From assembly GCA_024734495.1 (NCBI GenBank), contig JALMQS010000828.1, forward strand, positions 1,041,101-1,105,100: a stretch of DNA of 64,000 nt, in the 5' to 3' direction. Under the pieces are notes generated by a model. That model had not been told where the DNA came from. It saw nothing but the letters and a program-made list of their open reading frames with translations, and searched no databases. Positions 13,477-25,510 of the stretch are shown piece after piece (the stretch's first letter is position 1; every line of letters begins with the position of its first letter). Both the position numbers and the translations under genes were made by a program. This DNA is from Forficula auricularia. Its lineage: Eukaryota > Arthropoda > Insecta > Dermaptera > Forficulidae.

Positions 13477-13941
13477 ATTTTTACTTTACCATACAGGGTA
13501 TGGTCAAGTATTATAATCGTGCATGAAAAAAGTGGTTTTTTCCTTCTTTTTTTCGAAATATCTCAAAAACGGCTGAAACTATTTTGATTAAAAAAATTGA
13601 GCTAAACCATGGCATTTCGCTCTACAAAAAAGCTCTGATAAATGATTGTTTTGTCAAAATGTCTGTTAGTCTATCTGTCTGGTTGTCTGGTTGTCTGGTT
13701 GTCCGTTAGTCTGTGCGTTATCAAATTTTTGTGGACGAGCTAGCTCAAAAACTGCTTTGAATATCGAAGCCAAATTTCATACGTAGTTTTGGTCCATTGA
13801 GATTAAGAGCTGATTAGATTTTGATGCATATCGACCCAAAATTAAGGGGGGTGGCGGGGGGTTAAAAATTAAAAATCTAGGTCGTTTGAGCAAACTAAAC
13901 CAAATTTTGTATGCATAATCAGTGGACCCCCAGAAGTCTAC
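13477..13941 (+). mobile_element. Rep-A copy, 3' truncated at a tandem array
   Basis: The copy begins ATTTTTACTTTACCATACAG and continues through the 5' and middle blocks to CAGTGGACCCCCAGAAGTCT. There, where other copies continue into the next 110-bp module, the sequence switches abruptly to a 52-bp tandem repeat. The boundary is sharp. The element lacks the short AACATCGAAAAAATTATA stretch present in the 54 and 59 kb copies. Confidence 0.75.
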
Positions 13942-14202
13942 CTCTACTAATTATTTAGTCGTGTTTAGTGAATACCATTTGATTCTCACTTCCTTCTACT
14001 AATTATTTAGTCGTGTTTAGTGAATACCGTATGACTTTCACTTACTTATACTAATTATTTAGTCGTGTTTAGTGAATACCATATTGCTTTCACTTAACTC
14101 CACTAATTATTTAGTCATGTTAAGTGAATACCATTTGATTTTCACTTACTTCTTCTTATTATTTAGTCGTGTTTAGTGAATACCATATGACTTGCACTTA
14201 CC
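13942..14202 (+). repeat. Five-copy tandem array, ~52-bp unit
   Basis: The unit is CTACTAATTATTTAGTCGTG followed by TTTAGTGAATACCATNTGANTTTCACTTNCTT. Five units lie head to tail with point differences scattered between them. The array lies exactly between the broken end of a Rep-A copy and a Rep-B copy. No other array of this unit occurs in the window. It may be a satellite seed or the variable tandem part of one of the flanking elements. Confidence 0.9.
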
Positions 14203-14212
14203 TAGCTAATTA

Positions 14213-14430
14213 AATTGGTGTACTTATCAAGTGCCACGAGTTATTAAACGTGTATAGATTTTAATCTGATTGAAATAAAGGAAGGGGTGTAAATTAAGAG
14301 TGTCGTAAAATAAATATTTTAATCGTTCATATCTCGTCTTCGGTAAGTCGCAGACCCTTGAAATTTGAAATTTAAGCTATTTAGAGTCAAAAAGTTACCG
14401 AGCATCGCTCGGTGCTCCAGGCACTTGATA
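14213..14430 (+). repeat. Rep-B family copy
   Basis: It contains TTGGTGTACTTATCAAGTG, TAAAATAAATATTTTAATCG and ATATCTCGTCTTCGGTAAG in order, the same order as at 43.93 and 44.36 kb (plus strand) and 25.2-25.5 kb (minus strand). The end carries a small hairpin, CCGAGCATCGCTCGG, followed by TGCTCCAGG; the 44.6 kb copy keeps a mutated version. No coding capacity is seen. The hairpin near the end recalls Helitron-type termini, but no CTRR end can be placed. Confidence 0.7.
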
Positions 14431-15655
14431 ATTAAAAAGTTACCGCGCTATGTTAGAATATACGTATAATTCCTTAACTTTCGCGTTTTCAATAAGTTTT
14501 ACTAAATACGCTCAGTAAAGATAGAATTGTCTTGAAAATATTTTTATATTTTTTCTGCTTATTGGTGTTTGGAAATCTCTAGAAGGTGGACTATAAAGTG
14601 CAGTTTTTGAGTAAATATTCCCATTCATATATAGGTACTTTAGGATTTCGTACACTTTTAGTACCTAAAAATTGACTGGTATTTGTTTAGAAGATTCTCC
14701 AAAGATTTACATTATAATAGTTAAAATTGCCAATAGAAAAACATTTTAAATTTCTAAGCCAATTGGCTCGGATTGCTAATTTTGACTCTCGCCTTTGATT
14801 CCGGGGGGGGGGGGATAAAAACAAAATCTTCTGACAAATAATTAAAAATAATCCATTCCATCTCGGATCTAAGAGATGACAACCTCTTGTGATTTTCTTA
14901 ATAATTTTACCATTAAAGATTATACCGTTGTCTGTTTAAAGAGAAACTAATCACTTTAAATAGAAAAAAAATCGTCTATATAAATCAGATGAAAATGAAA
15001 TGAACATTTGAATAGAAGATTAATTATTTAAAAAACGGAAATAATGACGGTAGATTGCACGGCTAAATTTCGTGAAGTCACTCTTTTTATTTTTATGGAC
15101 CACTAATTATTTATTCACGGGGACAGAAGAATGGTTCTCTCTCTCTAGGCAAATCAATTGAGCAATTCTTCTCAGGGATTATTTAATATAATAATAAAAC
15201 AACAACATCTAAAAAGAAATAGCGAATTTGAATTCATTCAAAAATATTCACATTAATTATTATTACTTATCTTTTTTTGATTATACATTAGTGATAAAAA
15301 TTTCTCACATAATAAATAATCTTTCATGTCAAATAAATTAAAAAATAAATGAAGATAATAAAATTTATAAATTGCTAAAGACTTTTGTCCGAAAATTAAG
15401 ATGAGGCGGATCGAGACAAACAATGCCTTATTATTTAAAAGTCGAATTTTTTAATGATAGGGTTGCCTGAAGGTGTTAAAAATGTTAGAATTCGCAAACT
15501 TAGCTACATGACTAGAAAAATACAATGAAATCACCAAGACACTACAAATACAGAAGTTAGAATATTTCGCTTGCCTGATAATAAAATATTCTTTGAATAT
15601 AATTTTCTGTTTTACTTAGAGAAAGTGGTGTAGGTTTTAGGTGAAACATGATATT
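14431..15655. other. Non-coding AT-rich DNA
   Basis: Only short frames are present, plus a poly-G tract near 14.81 kb. I recognise no repeat pair or gene. Confidence 0.45.
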
Positions 15656-15659
15656 AATT

Positions 15660-15856
15660 AATAAAGTAAAGGGAGTGTAGTTTCACAATGAATGAAATAA
15701 AACTCAAAGAGGTTTATACAGACTCAATATATTTCGGGTTATTATTCCATCATCAGGAGTTTACAGATTAAAAACTGAAATATATTGAGTCTGTATAAAC
15801 CTCTTTGAGTTTTATTTCACTCATTGTGAAACTACACTCCCTTTACTTTATTAAAT
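15660..15856. mobile_element. Fold-back element with hammerhead motif in its loop
   Basis: Two arms of about 75 bases (TTAATAAAGTAAAGGGAGTG with its complement, then ATAAAACTCAAAGAGG with its complement) enclose a loop holding a hammerhead-like motif on the minus strand (listed separately). Arm identity is high, with one clear mismatch around the AATGAATGA step. The arrangement, an inverted terminal stretch around a ribozyme, matches the 29.04, 40.0 and 55.7 kb elements and the termini of the Penelope-like element at 41.4 kb. I interpret it as a short non-autonomous relative. No target duplication was established. Confidence 0.7.
15720..15766 (-). ncRNA. Hammerhead ribozyme-like motif
   Basis: On the minus strand: ACTC, then the canonical core CTGATGA, a weak stem II (TGG...CC(C)), GAAA, and ATATATT, followed by GAGT. 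ACTC pairs with GAGT as stem I, directly before the core and directly after the predicted cleavage position. Stem III is the palindrome ATATAT, too short to close alone, so activity would need pairing between two molecules. Stem II here is only two to three pairs, so activity may be poor. Confidence 0.55.
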
Positions 15857-15859
15857 AAT

Positions 15860-18222
15860 TTTCTGTGTCTGATTATCAAAAAAAAAGATTGCAAACGAAG
15901 ATTTGGTATACATTGGACATTATGAGTTTAGAAAGTAAAAGAATGGTTTGGAGAATCATCTCAATACTGCAATTAATAAGCATTGTCGTCAACTTGATTG
16001 ACGAAATTCGCAAAGCGGATATGTCATAATAATAATAAGAAGAAGAAGAAGAAGGAATAATGTTGAGAAATGGATGAAGTCTGAGGAACTAGATCAAAAA
16101 GATTTATTATATATCATCAAATATAATTTATATTAAAGTTTCATAGGGGTGTGGACAGACAAATAATTTGAAAAGGAGAATTTATCTAAGCTATATGTTT
16201 AGTCAATTTATTTGGACTTCTTCAACAACTACACAAATTTCTCAAAATATGAATACACAGTGCTAAAAAAATAATCAATTAAGTGGTAGTGTTACAACAG
16301 AATTTGTTGATTAAATTACTACTTTTCTATTTAATAAATTAAAAATATAATAGTTTCCCCTTCTATAAGAATAACGATTTTTTATATATATTAAATTAAA
16401 AAGTAATCATTCATGACATTTAAACAAAAAAACCCGAGGTAACACCAACAATTAATTTATATTAAGTTAGAGCTGGTGGTGTTTCACAAAGAGAAAAATA
16501 AATATTATTAAATATTACTTAATATATTTCCAACCTAATATAATTTGTATAATGTTTCACTATAAACCAACTTCCCTAAGAACAATTAATTTATTATTAT
16601 TTCTTTGTCATTGTGTACCTATTCATGTTTTGGGATCATTTTTGTAGTTGCTGAAGAAGATCAAATAAAATGACGATAAATTATTGTTTTGAGATTATTT
16701 ATCTGATCATTTCCCATTGAAGTTTGAATCGAAATGGCCACGAAATCAGCCTATATCTAACATAATCTTAGTAGAACATTTTTCAAATCTGGTACGAAAC
16801 CTCGGGGTTGAGAGTAGACATTACAATAAGAGAATGTTGAAATTGGAAGAAAAAGTAAAAAGTTTTTAAAGTCTATATCTTATCTGTAAATTTTTATGAA
16901 TTTGAAATTTTTTTGCCAACTAATGAATTGAGATAGAAAACTAAAACCTGGCAACGAGGTGCAATTTATTAACACAAAAATGTCTATGTGTATCGAATTT
17001 CAGCTCATTAGTTATAGCCATTCGATAGCTTCCCATATGTGAATTCGATTTTTCTAATATACTGCATTTTTGAACCTGAAGTTCTGAATCTAAAATCATC
17101 CCATCTGCTCTTATTTTTGAAAAATAAAAACATTGTGGCACCCTACGAAATTTCTTGGACCATTTTTCTTACATAATCGTGGGTATCTGAATCCTGCTTG
17201 AAATTTTTTTTCTATAGTTTTCAGAATTTCCCAATCACGATTTGCAAAAAAATTGCAAATTTATATTCATTATTTCCGCTTAGCCTCCTGCTGTGCCTAC
17301 CGGGAAGATTTTAGTATAAATTCAAAAAATTAAGGCTGGTCACTTTAATAAATTATGCCGTAGGTTATTTTTTCACTTTATCTCAATTGAGTTCTTCAAT
17401 AGAAAATGGTTAAAAAATAATGAATTAAAATAAAGAATTTCACAGATAGTCTTATGACCTTCTTCCATTATCGATAATAGTAGTTTGTATGTAAGAATGA
17501 CGAATAATATATTTATAATATCTAAGAAATGAGAAAATAGATTAGGAAATAAAATTTTTTTACCTCACTATATAGAGCTTGAAATTATGCTTAAATATTT
17601 TTTTACCGTAACCAATCATATTAGTTTAATCTTTAATCCTTCATCGATTCTTTTTTCCGTCATTTACTTATTTATTTTTTGTTGTTTTTTTTGTGATCTA
17701 ATTTGTCTTTCGATTAATTTCCATCCTTGGTTGTCGGGAATCGGAATTGAATTTCCTGAAATAATTGCAATAAGAAAATGTCATTTACACTAATCCAACT
17801 ATTTTTGTCACTCTCGTTTGGCACATCTATTTGGTTTTTCACTTATCATCGTTCCAAATTTTTCCCACTTTCACCGTCGACGACTCCGGTGTCTGCTGGC
17901 TTGGTTTTGGTTGTTATTCGCACCAATTAGACAATTAACTCACGAAGTCCAGTCATGCCACATAATCAGTCGAGAATTATATATAATGTGTGACCATATA
18001 AAGGGAACATGCAATTTTTCTATATTTGTATCTTAAGAGGATCATACACTCACTCACACCCATAAACTATTAAATAATTAATTCACGATTTCATCTTTTC
18101 TATTTTAATCATTGGAGAAAATAAAAGATAAGAAAGGAACAAGATTAAAAATGAAATTTTTTAATGATCCCGGAAAAAATGTTCCTTTTTCCCCCTGGAC
18201 CTTCCGGATCAAACACATGACA
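15860..18222. other. Non-coding AT-rich DNA with one diverged MITE
   Basis: Apart from the hairpin-type element at 16.43-16.58 kb and an AAG microsatellite near 16.04 kb, I see no structure. The frames at 17.59 and 17.82 kb are hydrophobic or low-complexity translations of pyrimidine-rich DNA with no recognisable domain. Confidence 0.45.
16430..16585. repeat. Diverged copy of the 10.77-kb hairpin element
   Basis: It carries TTTATATTAAGTTAGAGCTG on the left and CCAACCTAATATAATTTG on the right in inverted relation, with AATGTTTCACTATAAACCAAC at the right edge matching, in complement, the left flank of the 10.77-kb hairpin. The loop is longer and the arms are more mutated than at 10.77 kb. No target duplication is clear. 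Confidence 0.5.
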
Positions 18223-18224
18223 TT

Positions 18225-18515
18225 GATACATTGATACGAGAAGGAGTTATGCCAAGAAGGTGCATCACCTATAGGCTAAGATAACCTTTTTACTTATTGA
18301 AAAGAAGAAGAGAAATTAATATCAGTGATTGGGTTGGAGTCAAAGGTGTCTGTGGATACCATTTTTGATAGATTGAAGATTGTAGATCTCAGAAATTGCG
18401 AAGATCAGAAGCAAGATTCAGCCTCTCAAAAGTCATGGGAATAAACGAAATTATGAATGGGTTCGTTCGACTTAACAGCGAAAGTGTATTCAACGTTTTT
18501 CTTATAAATGATTCA
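18225..18515 (-). pseudogene. 3' tail of a LINE, decayed
   Basis: Read on the minus strand this aligns with the C-terminal coding end and 3' untranslated tail of the LINE at 20.5-21.3 kb. The shared landmarks seen on the plus strand are GAGAAGGAGTTATGCCAAGA, AAGGTGCA(T/A)C, AAAAGAAGAAGA and a GGGTTGGAGTC-type string. The coding part is interrupted by several stops and indels, so it is dead. It keeps only roughly the last 250-300 bases, typical of 5'-truncated LINE insertions. Confidence 0.65.
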
Positions 18516-20466
18516 GAGTTTGAATTTTATCATTAATTACCCAGCTTTTGCCTATGCTGGGAATGTCATATTCTTTTAAGGATTTTAGCCTTTGCTTCTC
18601 TAGAGAAGATAGAGCAACGCAACTTTCTTTGAACCTTTAGGCAAAGGCCATGGTTTCAAATTTTATTAAATGAAAATAGATTAGTATATTCAAATATTCA
18701 AATAAATCAAATGATCGATCGGAGTTCAAATTCTCCCTATAGAATTGTTAAGAATACTTTTTAGTTATTACCTATAAGCTTATTTACTAGTTAACTGAAT
18801 TAATCGGAGTTTATAGCCAGGAACCCCTTCCGCCAAATTCGGGACTCTGTGGTAAATTCTTAAATACACTCATTAAGTCTTAAATACAAAATTTCAGACA
18901 TTTTTTAGTAATCTACCTAAAGATATAGAGCTAATGAAAGAAAATTTTGAACATCTTATCGAGTGGGGTGCCGATGAATAGATTTTTGAAAAATCATTCA
19001 TGAATTTCCGGGATCATTAGAATATCAATTAAATAATATAGAAATATGACATTTTTATTATACTTCCGAATTCACGAAATTTAATCTTCATAAAAATTAG
19101 GCACCTGGAGAGAGTTAAAAGGCTGGATTCCCACAGGGGTTCAACTACCCCTGATATCCAAAGTTGGGGCCAATCTTCTGTGGAAAAAAGCCCAAAAAAA
19201 GACAGAAAAAAGAAAATTTCCAATTTAAACAACAACCTTCTTTGTGCCACCTTTATGGTTTATTTAGAAAGAAACAAAATGTCAGAATAATTTGACCGAT
19301 TTTATTATTTTATCCAAAAAATGATGTTTTTTACTCTTTTTCGTAAACTATTTAAGAAATTTGACTTAAAATATGGTATTTATTCAAACAAACTCGGAAT
19401 AGGTAATAATTATCAATGAAATGAAGTAATTTGGATTCTATCAGGTCCGAAGAGTCCTTTCTTTCTCTCTCATTGGCTTTCTTAAGAGAGAAAGAATTAG
19501 AGAGGACAATGGCTGGTAATAAAGCAGATCTATTTAGTAAAAGGCAAATAAAAGTAGTCTTGCAAAATTAAGAGCTAGACAAAAAGATTGAGAGAGTAGG
19601 ACATTTATACAATGGATTAAGTGCATTGAGTGCTTTGTCATTACTCATTATGTACTATCATTTGCATCCTCTATGTGCACATTTATAGATAGTGATAGAT
19701 GGTAGTTAAGATTGATTGGTACATGTGATAAGTTTATTTCAGGGAACATAGGGTCTCTTATTTAAAACATTCACGCATTTATAACTAAATGGTGTCCATT
19801 AGAGGTAGAAATTTGAAATATAAATAAATTAAACAGGAAGTATAGATATCTTTATTTCATTTTAAAGTGAAATTTAAGTGAATCACTTCTCAGGGAATTT
19901 AAACTCAAATAAATAAAGATATAAAAATAAAGTGAAATATAATATTATTTAAATGACCACCACAGTCGTATTTACAGGTTTATATTATTTTGACGAAATT
20001 TTGGTATAATTACAGCTCAATTTTACCAATGACATTTTTAATCTAAGTCTTTAAGACTGGAATTGTTTTAGAGTTGTTGAACCGGCGAGAGTGGATCTAG
20101 GGGATGCAACCCTGGGCCTTGGCCTCTAGAAGAGCCGGGGCTCTCCAAATAAAAATAAAGTAGTACCCTGGAAGCTTTTAATAAGCATTTAATAAGGGGG
20201 GGTTCGTGATAAGATCCAACCCGGGGTCCGCAAAAGCCCTCAACGGACATGGATTTTAATATAAGCTTTTTTTCGCATATCTCCAAAGAAAGAAATCCAA
20301 TGGCTTTTATTAGTTGAATATCCAATGGCTTTTATAAATTTATTTAAGCTATTGAACCGTGAAAGTTTAATAATTTATTTTTAATAATTTTTGCCTGCAG
20401 ATCTAGAAATTGTTTATTATTTTTGAAAAGGAAAAATAGCAGTCAAAAATTATTAAAAATTAGTTT
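18516..20466. other. Non-coding AT-rich DNA
   Basis: No gene or repeat pair is recognised. The minus-strand frame at 20068-20325 is a chance translation next to the LINE tail and has no family resemblance. Confidence 0.4.
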
Positions 20467-21295
20467 TTTTTTAATGAAAATGATGAGAGAAGGAGTTACA
20501 CAAAAAAGGTGCAACCCCTAAAGGCCTGGGTTGGCCCCTCTATTGTGAAAAGAAGAAGAAAGAATTTAATGGGCTGGGCGGGGGTCGAAGGTATCTATGG
20601 ATACGGGTCTTAAATAGCTGAAGGTTATAAGTCGCGGGAAAGGTGGTGTCAGGGAGCGAGTTCCAGTCACTGGAGGTCATAGAGATAAAAGAGTTGGCGA
20701 AAGCGCTTGTTCGACTTTTATCCAATTTGACAGCGAAGGGGTGCTGAGCGTTTGAAAACCGCGTGTTTCTCGTAAAGAGGGCATTAGGAGAGATAATTGA
20801 TTTCAGTTCGACTGAACAGACACCGTGATAGTATCTGTAGTACAGGGAAAGGGCAGAAACGGTTCTTCGGTGAGCCAGGGAGTCGAGTGAGTTGGTTAGA
20901 ACCGGGTCTCCTATTAGTTTAATTGCGCTCTTCTGAATTGCATCCAGTGTAGTAAGAGAATGCTTGGAGGTACCCCTCCACAGATGAGAGCCATATTCGA
21001 GACAGGGACGAATTTGAGCCTTATACAGTATAAGAAGTTGACTGGGAGTATAACAGCGTCTAGACCTAAATAGGAGACCAAGCTTGCTCGCTGCAGCTTT
21101 AGCAGTGGTTGAGATATGGTCATTCCATGAAAGGTCAGACCCTAGAGTTACGCCTAGCATTGAAATTTTATCCCTGAATTCTAGTGAATTTGAGTCGAAT
21201 TATATATCTGGGATGTTTCTGTCGACGAGCCTAGAAATAAGGCAACACTGAGTTTTCACTGCATTATTCAACTTTCGCGGTCCAATTGCTTAAAT
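20467..21295 (-). pseudogene. Jockey/CR1-like LINE, C-terminal RT region and 3' tail
   Basis: A 206-codon frame (20540-21160) encodes the region after the reverse-transcriptase palm of arthropod non-LTR elements: LGVTLGSDLSWNDHI, ASKLGLLFRSRRCYTPSQ, LYKAQIRPCLEYGSHLW, LDAIQKSAIKLI, SLAHRR, YYRYYHG and a terminal FKTRIHRYL. In the same frame the homology extends upstream (NAVKTQCCLISR, about 21.2-21.28 kb) through an in-frame TAA at 21200-21202, so the copy is 5' truncated and carries at least one nonsense mutation. Downstream is a short 3' tail ending in a run of eight A (minus strand) at about 20.47 kb, as expected for target-primed insertion. The catalytic YADD box is not included. Clade assignment within jockey/CR1-like LINEs is uncertain. 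Confidence 0.85.
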
Positions 21296-23615
21296 ATATC
21301 CAATGGCGTTAACTATCTGGGTGGCTAATTTTGGTCACTAAAACGAGAAATGACCCGAAAAGGAAATTTGGCATACAATAACAGTAGAGATTCTTAAGCT
21401 ATATGATAAGTTGCCCTGACTTTTTGAAACCACAAATTTTCCACATCAATATCGTCCATTGGTCCATAAAAAATTTCTTATCATATCTCGATAACGTTCA
21501 ACATTCACATTTCGTGCAGCACCATTAATATATTGTATTAGAAAAATTATAGACCATTTATATCACCAGGGTAAAATTCATTAAGTTCTTGAATCATATG
21601 TGGATTATTTATATACCAACTGAGACAATTGTTCTTATTCACAATGCAACCAGAGATAAAATGCGCTTCATCACAAAATTTTCATTGAAAAATCTTTCCT
21701 CATTTTTACAATGGGTTTTGATAATTAAAATGCGTGGTTCAAGATGCCAGCGCAACATGTATATAATTAAAAATGTTGTGAACAAGTCAGGATTTGTGTA
21801 TAGCAATTAAATCTGTTGGAAAATTAAATCTCTACTCTCGGTATGGTCGGTGAGCACATCTCATCCAAGCATCTGGAATATTGAATTCACTGCTAAAATT
21901 TCAACGCAGAAAAATTATTTACAATTATGATTTTTTCTTTCTCTCGGTCGGGATTTCTATTACATATTTGTATATTTCTAAAACAAAAATATAATTAGAT
22001 TTTGATTTTTCGACCAACAAATATAGAAAATTATAAAAAGTATTCATATATTTTTCCATACATGGATTCGTTATTGCCTCTAGACGGACTATTTAAAAGA
22101 AGAAGTTAAGAAAGAGGGTCAGAAAAGGAAAAATGTTCAAGAGAAACATCTAAAGTACTGTCAATTTCTCTTCTTTCCCTGTTATGTATATTATTTTTCG
22201 ATTTTCTCTCAAGTATAAACGTTTATTACCTTTTCTTTACGCAATCGCACGGTAGACTAGACATTATTGACAGCCCTGATCTAATAGAAGCAAAAAGAGA
22301 TCAATGATTCACTACGCCAACGATTAAAGAAGATGAAGATTTAAACCCCAAAAGAAATGCATTGATGATTCATAAAAGCGATAAGATTTATAATGTAGAT
22401 ATTTGTAACCGCCCAGCATCAAAAACTTCCAAACTTTCGCACTTCAAGTACTGTAATAAATAAATAATAAGTATATAATTATTATTTTCAACAACACTCT
22501 GAAATTCATTGTTACTTTGGTGCCCTAAACAAATAAAATATGATGATAGTGATGATAAATAACAATGATTGATGACTGAACATCCATTTCCTAACCGGAA
22601 TTCGAACTTGGAACCCTGTAATCAGGAACCGTTTGCGAAGGTAACAAAAATAGACAAAAAATATATCAATACATTTGCAATCTGTAATTTTAATCAAATC
22701 TTGATTCTTAGAAAAGGATGCTTTCTTTCTCAGCCAAGGATTTCTTGTTGTATATTTAATGTTGTTATTGCTCCTGTTCTTTCTACGTGATTCCAAGCTA
22801 AATTATCACGTTAGTATTTTTTGCCTCTCTGGTTTTGTTTTCGTTTTGTTTTTTCTACTGGAATAATTAAATCTTACTCACTAATGAAGAAGAGAACTTT
22901 CACTTTAATGTTTTAATTATATAGTGTAAAAATGAAATATTCAATGCAAATCAAGAGACGATGTCAATCACATTCCATTCTTTATAATTAAATATTTATT
23001 TATTATGGTTTTAATAATTATTTAATTAATTAATAAAATTTATTAGTTAATCTCTAATTCTATAAGAATGTATAAATTTTCCAAAATTGATTCCGCTCTT
23101 TTCTATTGGAGGTCCCATCTATGATTAGGTATTTTAGGTCTAACCTGATCAGATTTGTTGTGAGGTTTTAAGTGATACATTTTTCAGAGCCAGAAACTTA
23201 AAGTGAGATCCAAACCAGAGTTCATCAGTAAATAGTCTAAATTCTAAAGGAATTCGAAAAAGTTTATAGGTTGAATATCTCTGAAACGCAAAATATCGAA
23301 ATCCAACTAGGAAAAAATATTCCAAAACTTCAAACTGTCTAGTAGAGCCTTAATGAGAAAATTATAAATAAATTCGTGAGTTAATATATTGATAAGTTAG
23401 GTGGTTTATTAAATATAATATAAAGATTGAAACAATTCATAGCAAGAGGGGAATTTGAAAATCAGTAAATATTCTTAAAAGTAAATTGATCTGTATATAT
23501 TTTATTTTAATTGACTATAAAATAATAAGTTTGAATGAAAAATTTAAACTACGGAACCCTATGTGATGGGTGAGAACAACTCACTCTTTTCTGCTTTCTA
23601 ATAATTAATAAGACC
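21296..23615. other. Non-coding AT-rich DNA
   Basis: At about 22.57-22.64 kb the minus strand shows AAGTTCGAATTCC, a possible tRNA B box, with no acceptable A box or acceptor stem, so no tRNA or SINE is called. The overlapping 73- and 94-codon frames on opposite strands there are shadows. Nothing else is recognised. Confidence 0.4.
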
Positions 23616-24147
23616 TTTTTACAAGAAGAGGGTGTTCGCTATTGCTATAAGCAAGCTATGACTTGTCTATAGCACTTTTAGTTATTTCCAATCTTTTATA
23701 GTATATTGAGAGTTTTTAGAAATGGATTAGTCTAAAGATTCTCGAATCAATTTTATTTATTCCTTTTTTTATATTATTTCTATTTTGATAGTTCTTAAGC
23801 GAGAATAATTTTTATTCTACTAAAACTTGATTGGACTTGTCTTTAACAACCTTGAACTGGAAGATATACCAGGCAGGGACTTCAAACCTTCTATCCACAC
23901 CCTTTTCAGAAAAATCATTCATTTTAATTGCCCATTGAAACATGATAGTTATGCAGCAATTTTATTTCATCTCGAGAACCAAAATACTTTTTAAAACAAA
24001 AAATGTTTTTTATAGAAATATTTGAAATAATGGATAATAATTTGAAAATTTAAAGATAATCCTGAATTTATGAAAATATTCTAAATATGTTTGACATTTT
24101 AAGGATGCGTCGCATCCACAGCATCCATGGACCGCACGCCACTTACG
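23616..24147 (+). repeat. Inverted-duplicated segment, uninterrupted copy
   Basis: This segment matches, in reverse orientation, the region 28.97-29.77 kb. Shared landmarks include CAGGCAGGGACTTCAAACC, AAAAATCATTCATTTTAATT, ATTTTATTTCATCTCGAGAA and the terminal block GCATCCACAGCATCCATGGA followed by CGCACGCC. It lacks the 276-bp insertion present in the other copy and so acts as an empty site. I see no coding capacity. It may be an old transposon pair or a segmental inverted duplication. Confidence 0.75.
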
Positions 24148-25224
24148 TTTATTGTAAATTTACAACCATTATATACCTATTTTTTTTTATTATTGATATT
24201 TATACCTATTTAATAATGGTATTTTATAACCTATCCTAAAAAAATATTCATTAAATTTAAAGAAAAAGTAAAAACTTTTTCAAGATCAGTTCCGAGGTTC
24301 GCAAATTTTAGAGATATGAAAATGTTTTTTCATTGAACGATTTGAGCTAAGAAAATTAAAACTAAGCACAGAGGTCTAGTTTACTAATAAATGTGTGCTT
24401 AATTCCAGATCAACAGCTAAAGCGTTCAAGAGACTTTCATATAAAATTTGTTTTTTCTGCATTTACAAACTTGTAGCTGGAAGCTAAAATATAATAAATT
24501 CTTCCTTTTGTATATATACATATAAAAGCATTGGCACCGGTACGAACTTTCTAAGACCTTTAATTCTAGTAAGTATCGAGAGCCAGCCAGCCAGCAAATT
24601 GCTAGAAAATTATTGCCGAAATAGTAATAAATAACATGCTTAATATAATTTAAAAGGCATATTCAGCACTCTTTCCGATGAGCTATTTTTATTAGCAATT
24701 TTTTGCTTGGGCAGCTAGTTAAATTTTATTTTTTACAATTTCTTTTCGCATTTTACATTATGAATATTATAAATATAGGCCTATTGAATTTCTTACAATT
24801 AGAATATTGTAAGAGTATTAGTATTGGCGTAGTTAGAGAGTTTTTCTAGGGGACAACAAGGTTTCAATTTCGGTAATCCGATCAGAGATCAACTAACTTT
24901 TTAGTAGAATTGACAAATTTTGGAAGTAATGAAATAATTTAATGAGAAATACATGAGTGATGCCTCGTAATAATTGAGTTTCAATTTTCCTAGGGGAGGT
25001 AATGAGTTTTGTAGGGGGAGACACTGCCCTCTTACTCCCCCCCTCCTAATAACTACACCCAAGAGTAGGAGGCAAGACCTCTCAGATGTCCAGATTACTT
25101 TTTTTATCATAGTATTTTTTTTTATTATAAAATTTTTATTAAACGTTTTATTTATTTATATCCTGTATAACGCCGATTTATACCTCAACATTTCGGGGAG
25201 AGGAGGAGATTCCAACACCCTAAC
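24148..25224. other. Non-coding AT-rich DNA
   Basis: A triple GCCA run lies at 24.59 kb. Frames on both strands at about 24.9-25.2 kb overlap a C-rich string and are not convincing genes. No repeat is recognised here. Confidence 0.4.
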
Positions 25225-25510
25225 CCTTTAATCATCACGACACTCCTTATTTACACCCTTTCCTTTATTTCAATAGAATTAAAATTTATACACGACCAAT
25301 AACTCTTGACACTTGATAAGTAGGTACACCAATTTAAAAATAAAATCGATATTGCCGTTTTTGAGAAAATCAAAAATAATTTTTATGTAAATGTCAACTT
25401 CCAGTGTTCCGATTTCAACCAAAAGCCCGCTGTTTTAGCATATATCGAGCTTAAGTTTCGAATTTCTGAGAGTTATAGTTGCGAAACGCAAGGGAGTACA
25501 AAGTACATAC
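25225..25510 (-). repeat. Rep-B family copy, minus strand
   Basis: In reverse complement it reads through GCCGTTTTTGAGAAAATC-type sequence, TTGGTGTACC, ACTTATCAAGTGTCAAGAGT, CGTGTATAAATTTTAAT and TTTATTTCAAT in the order of the copies at 43.93 and 44.36 kb. Its outer part matches the GGAACAC(C)GGAAGT and CTTAAG blocks of the 44.2 kb sequence, so the family unit is longer than the 14.2 kb copy shows. It is non-coding. Confidence 0.65.

Noticed and set aside
13942..14202. CRISPR array
   Set aside because: The whole 52-bp unit repeats without unique spacers, and the context is eukaryotic transposon DNA.
20914..21123. 69-codon minus-strand frame
   Set aside because: Shadow of the LINE frame in another phase.
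22565..22650. tRNA-like B box on the minus strand
   Set aside because: Acceptor and anticodon arms cannot be drawn; SINE leader and trailer of the 31.6/59.2 kb family are absent.
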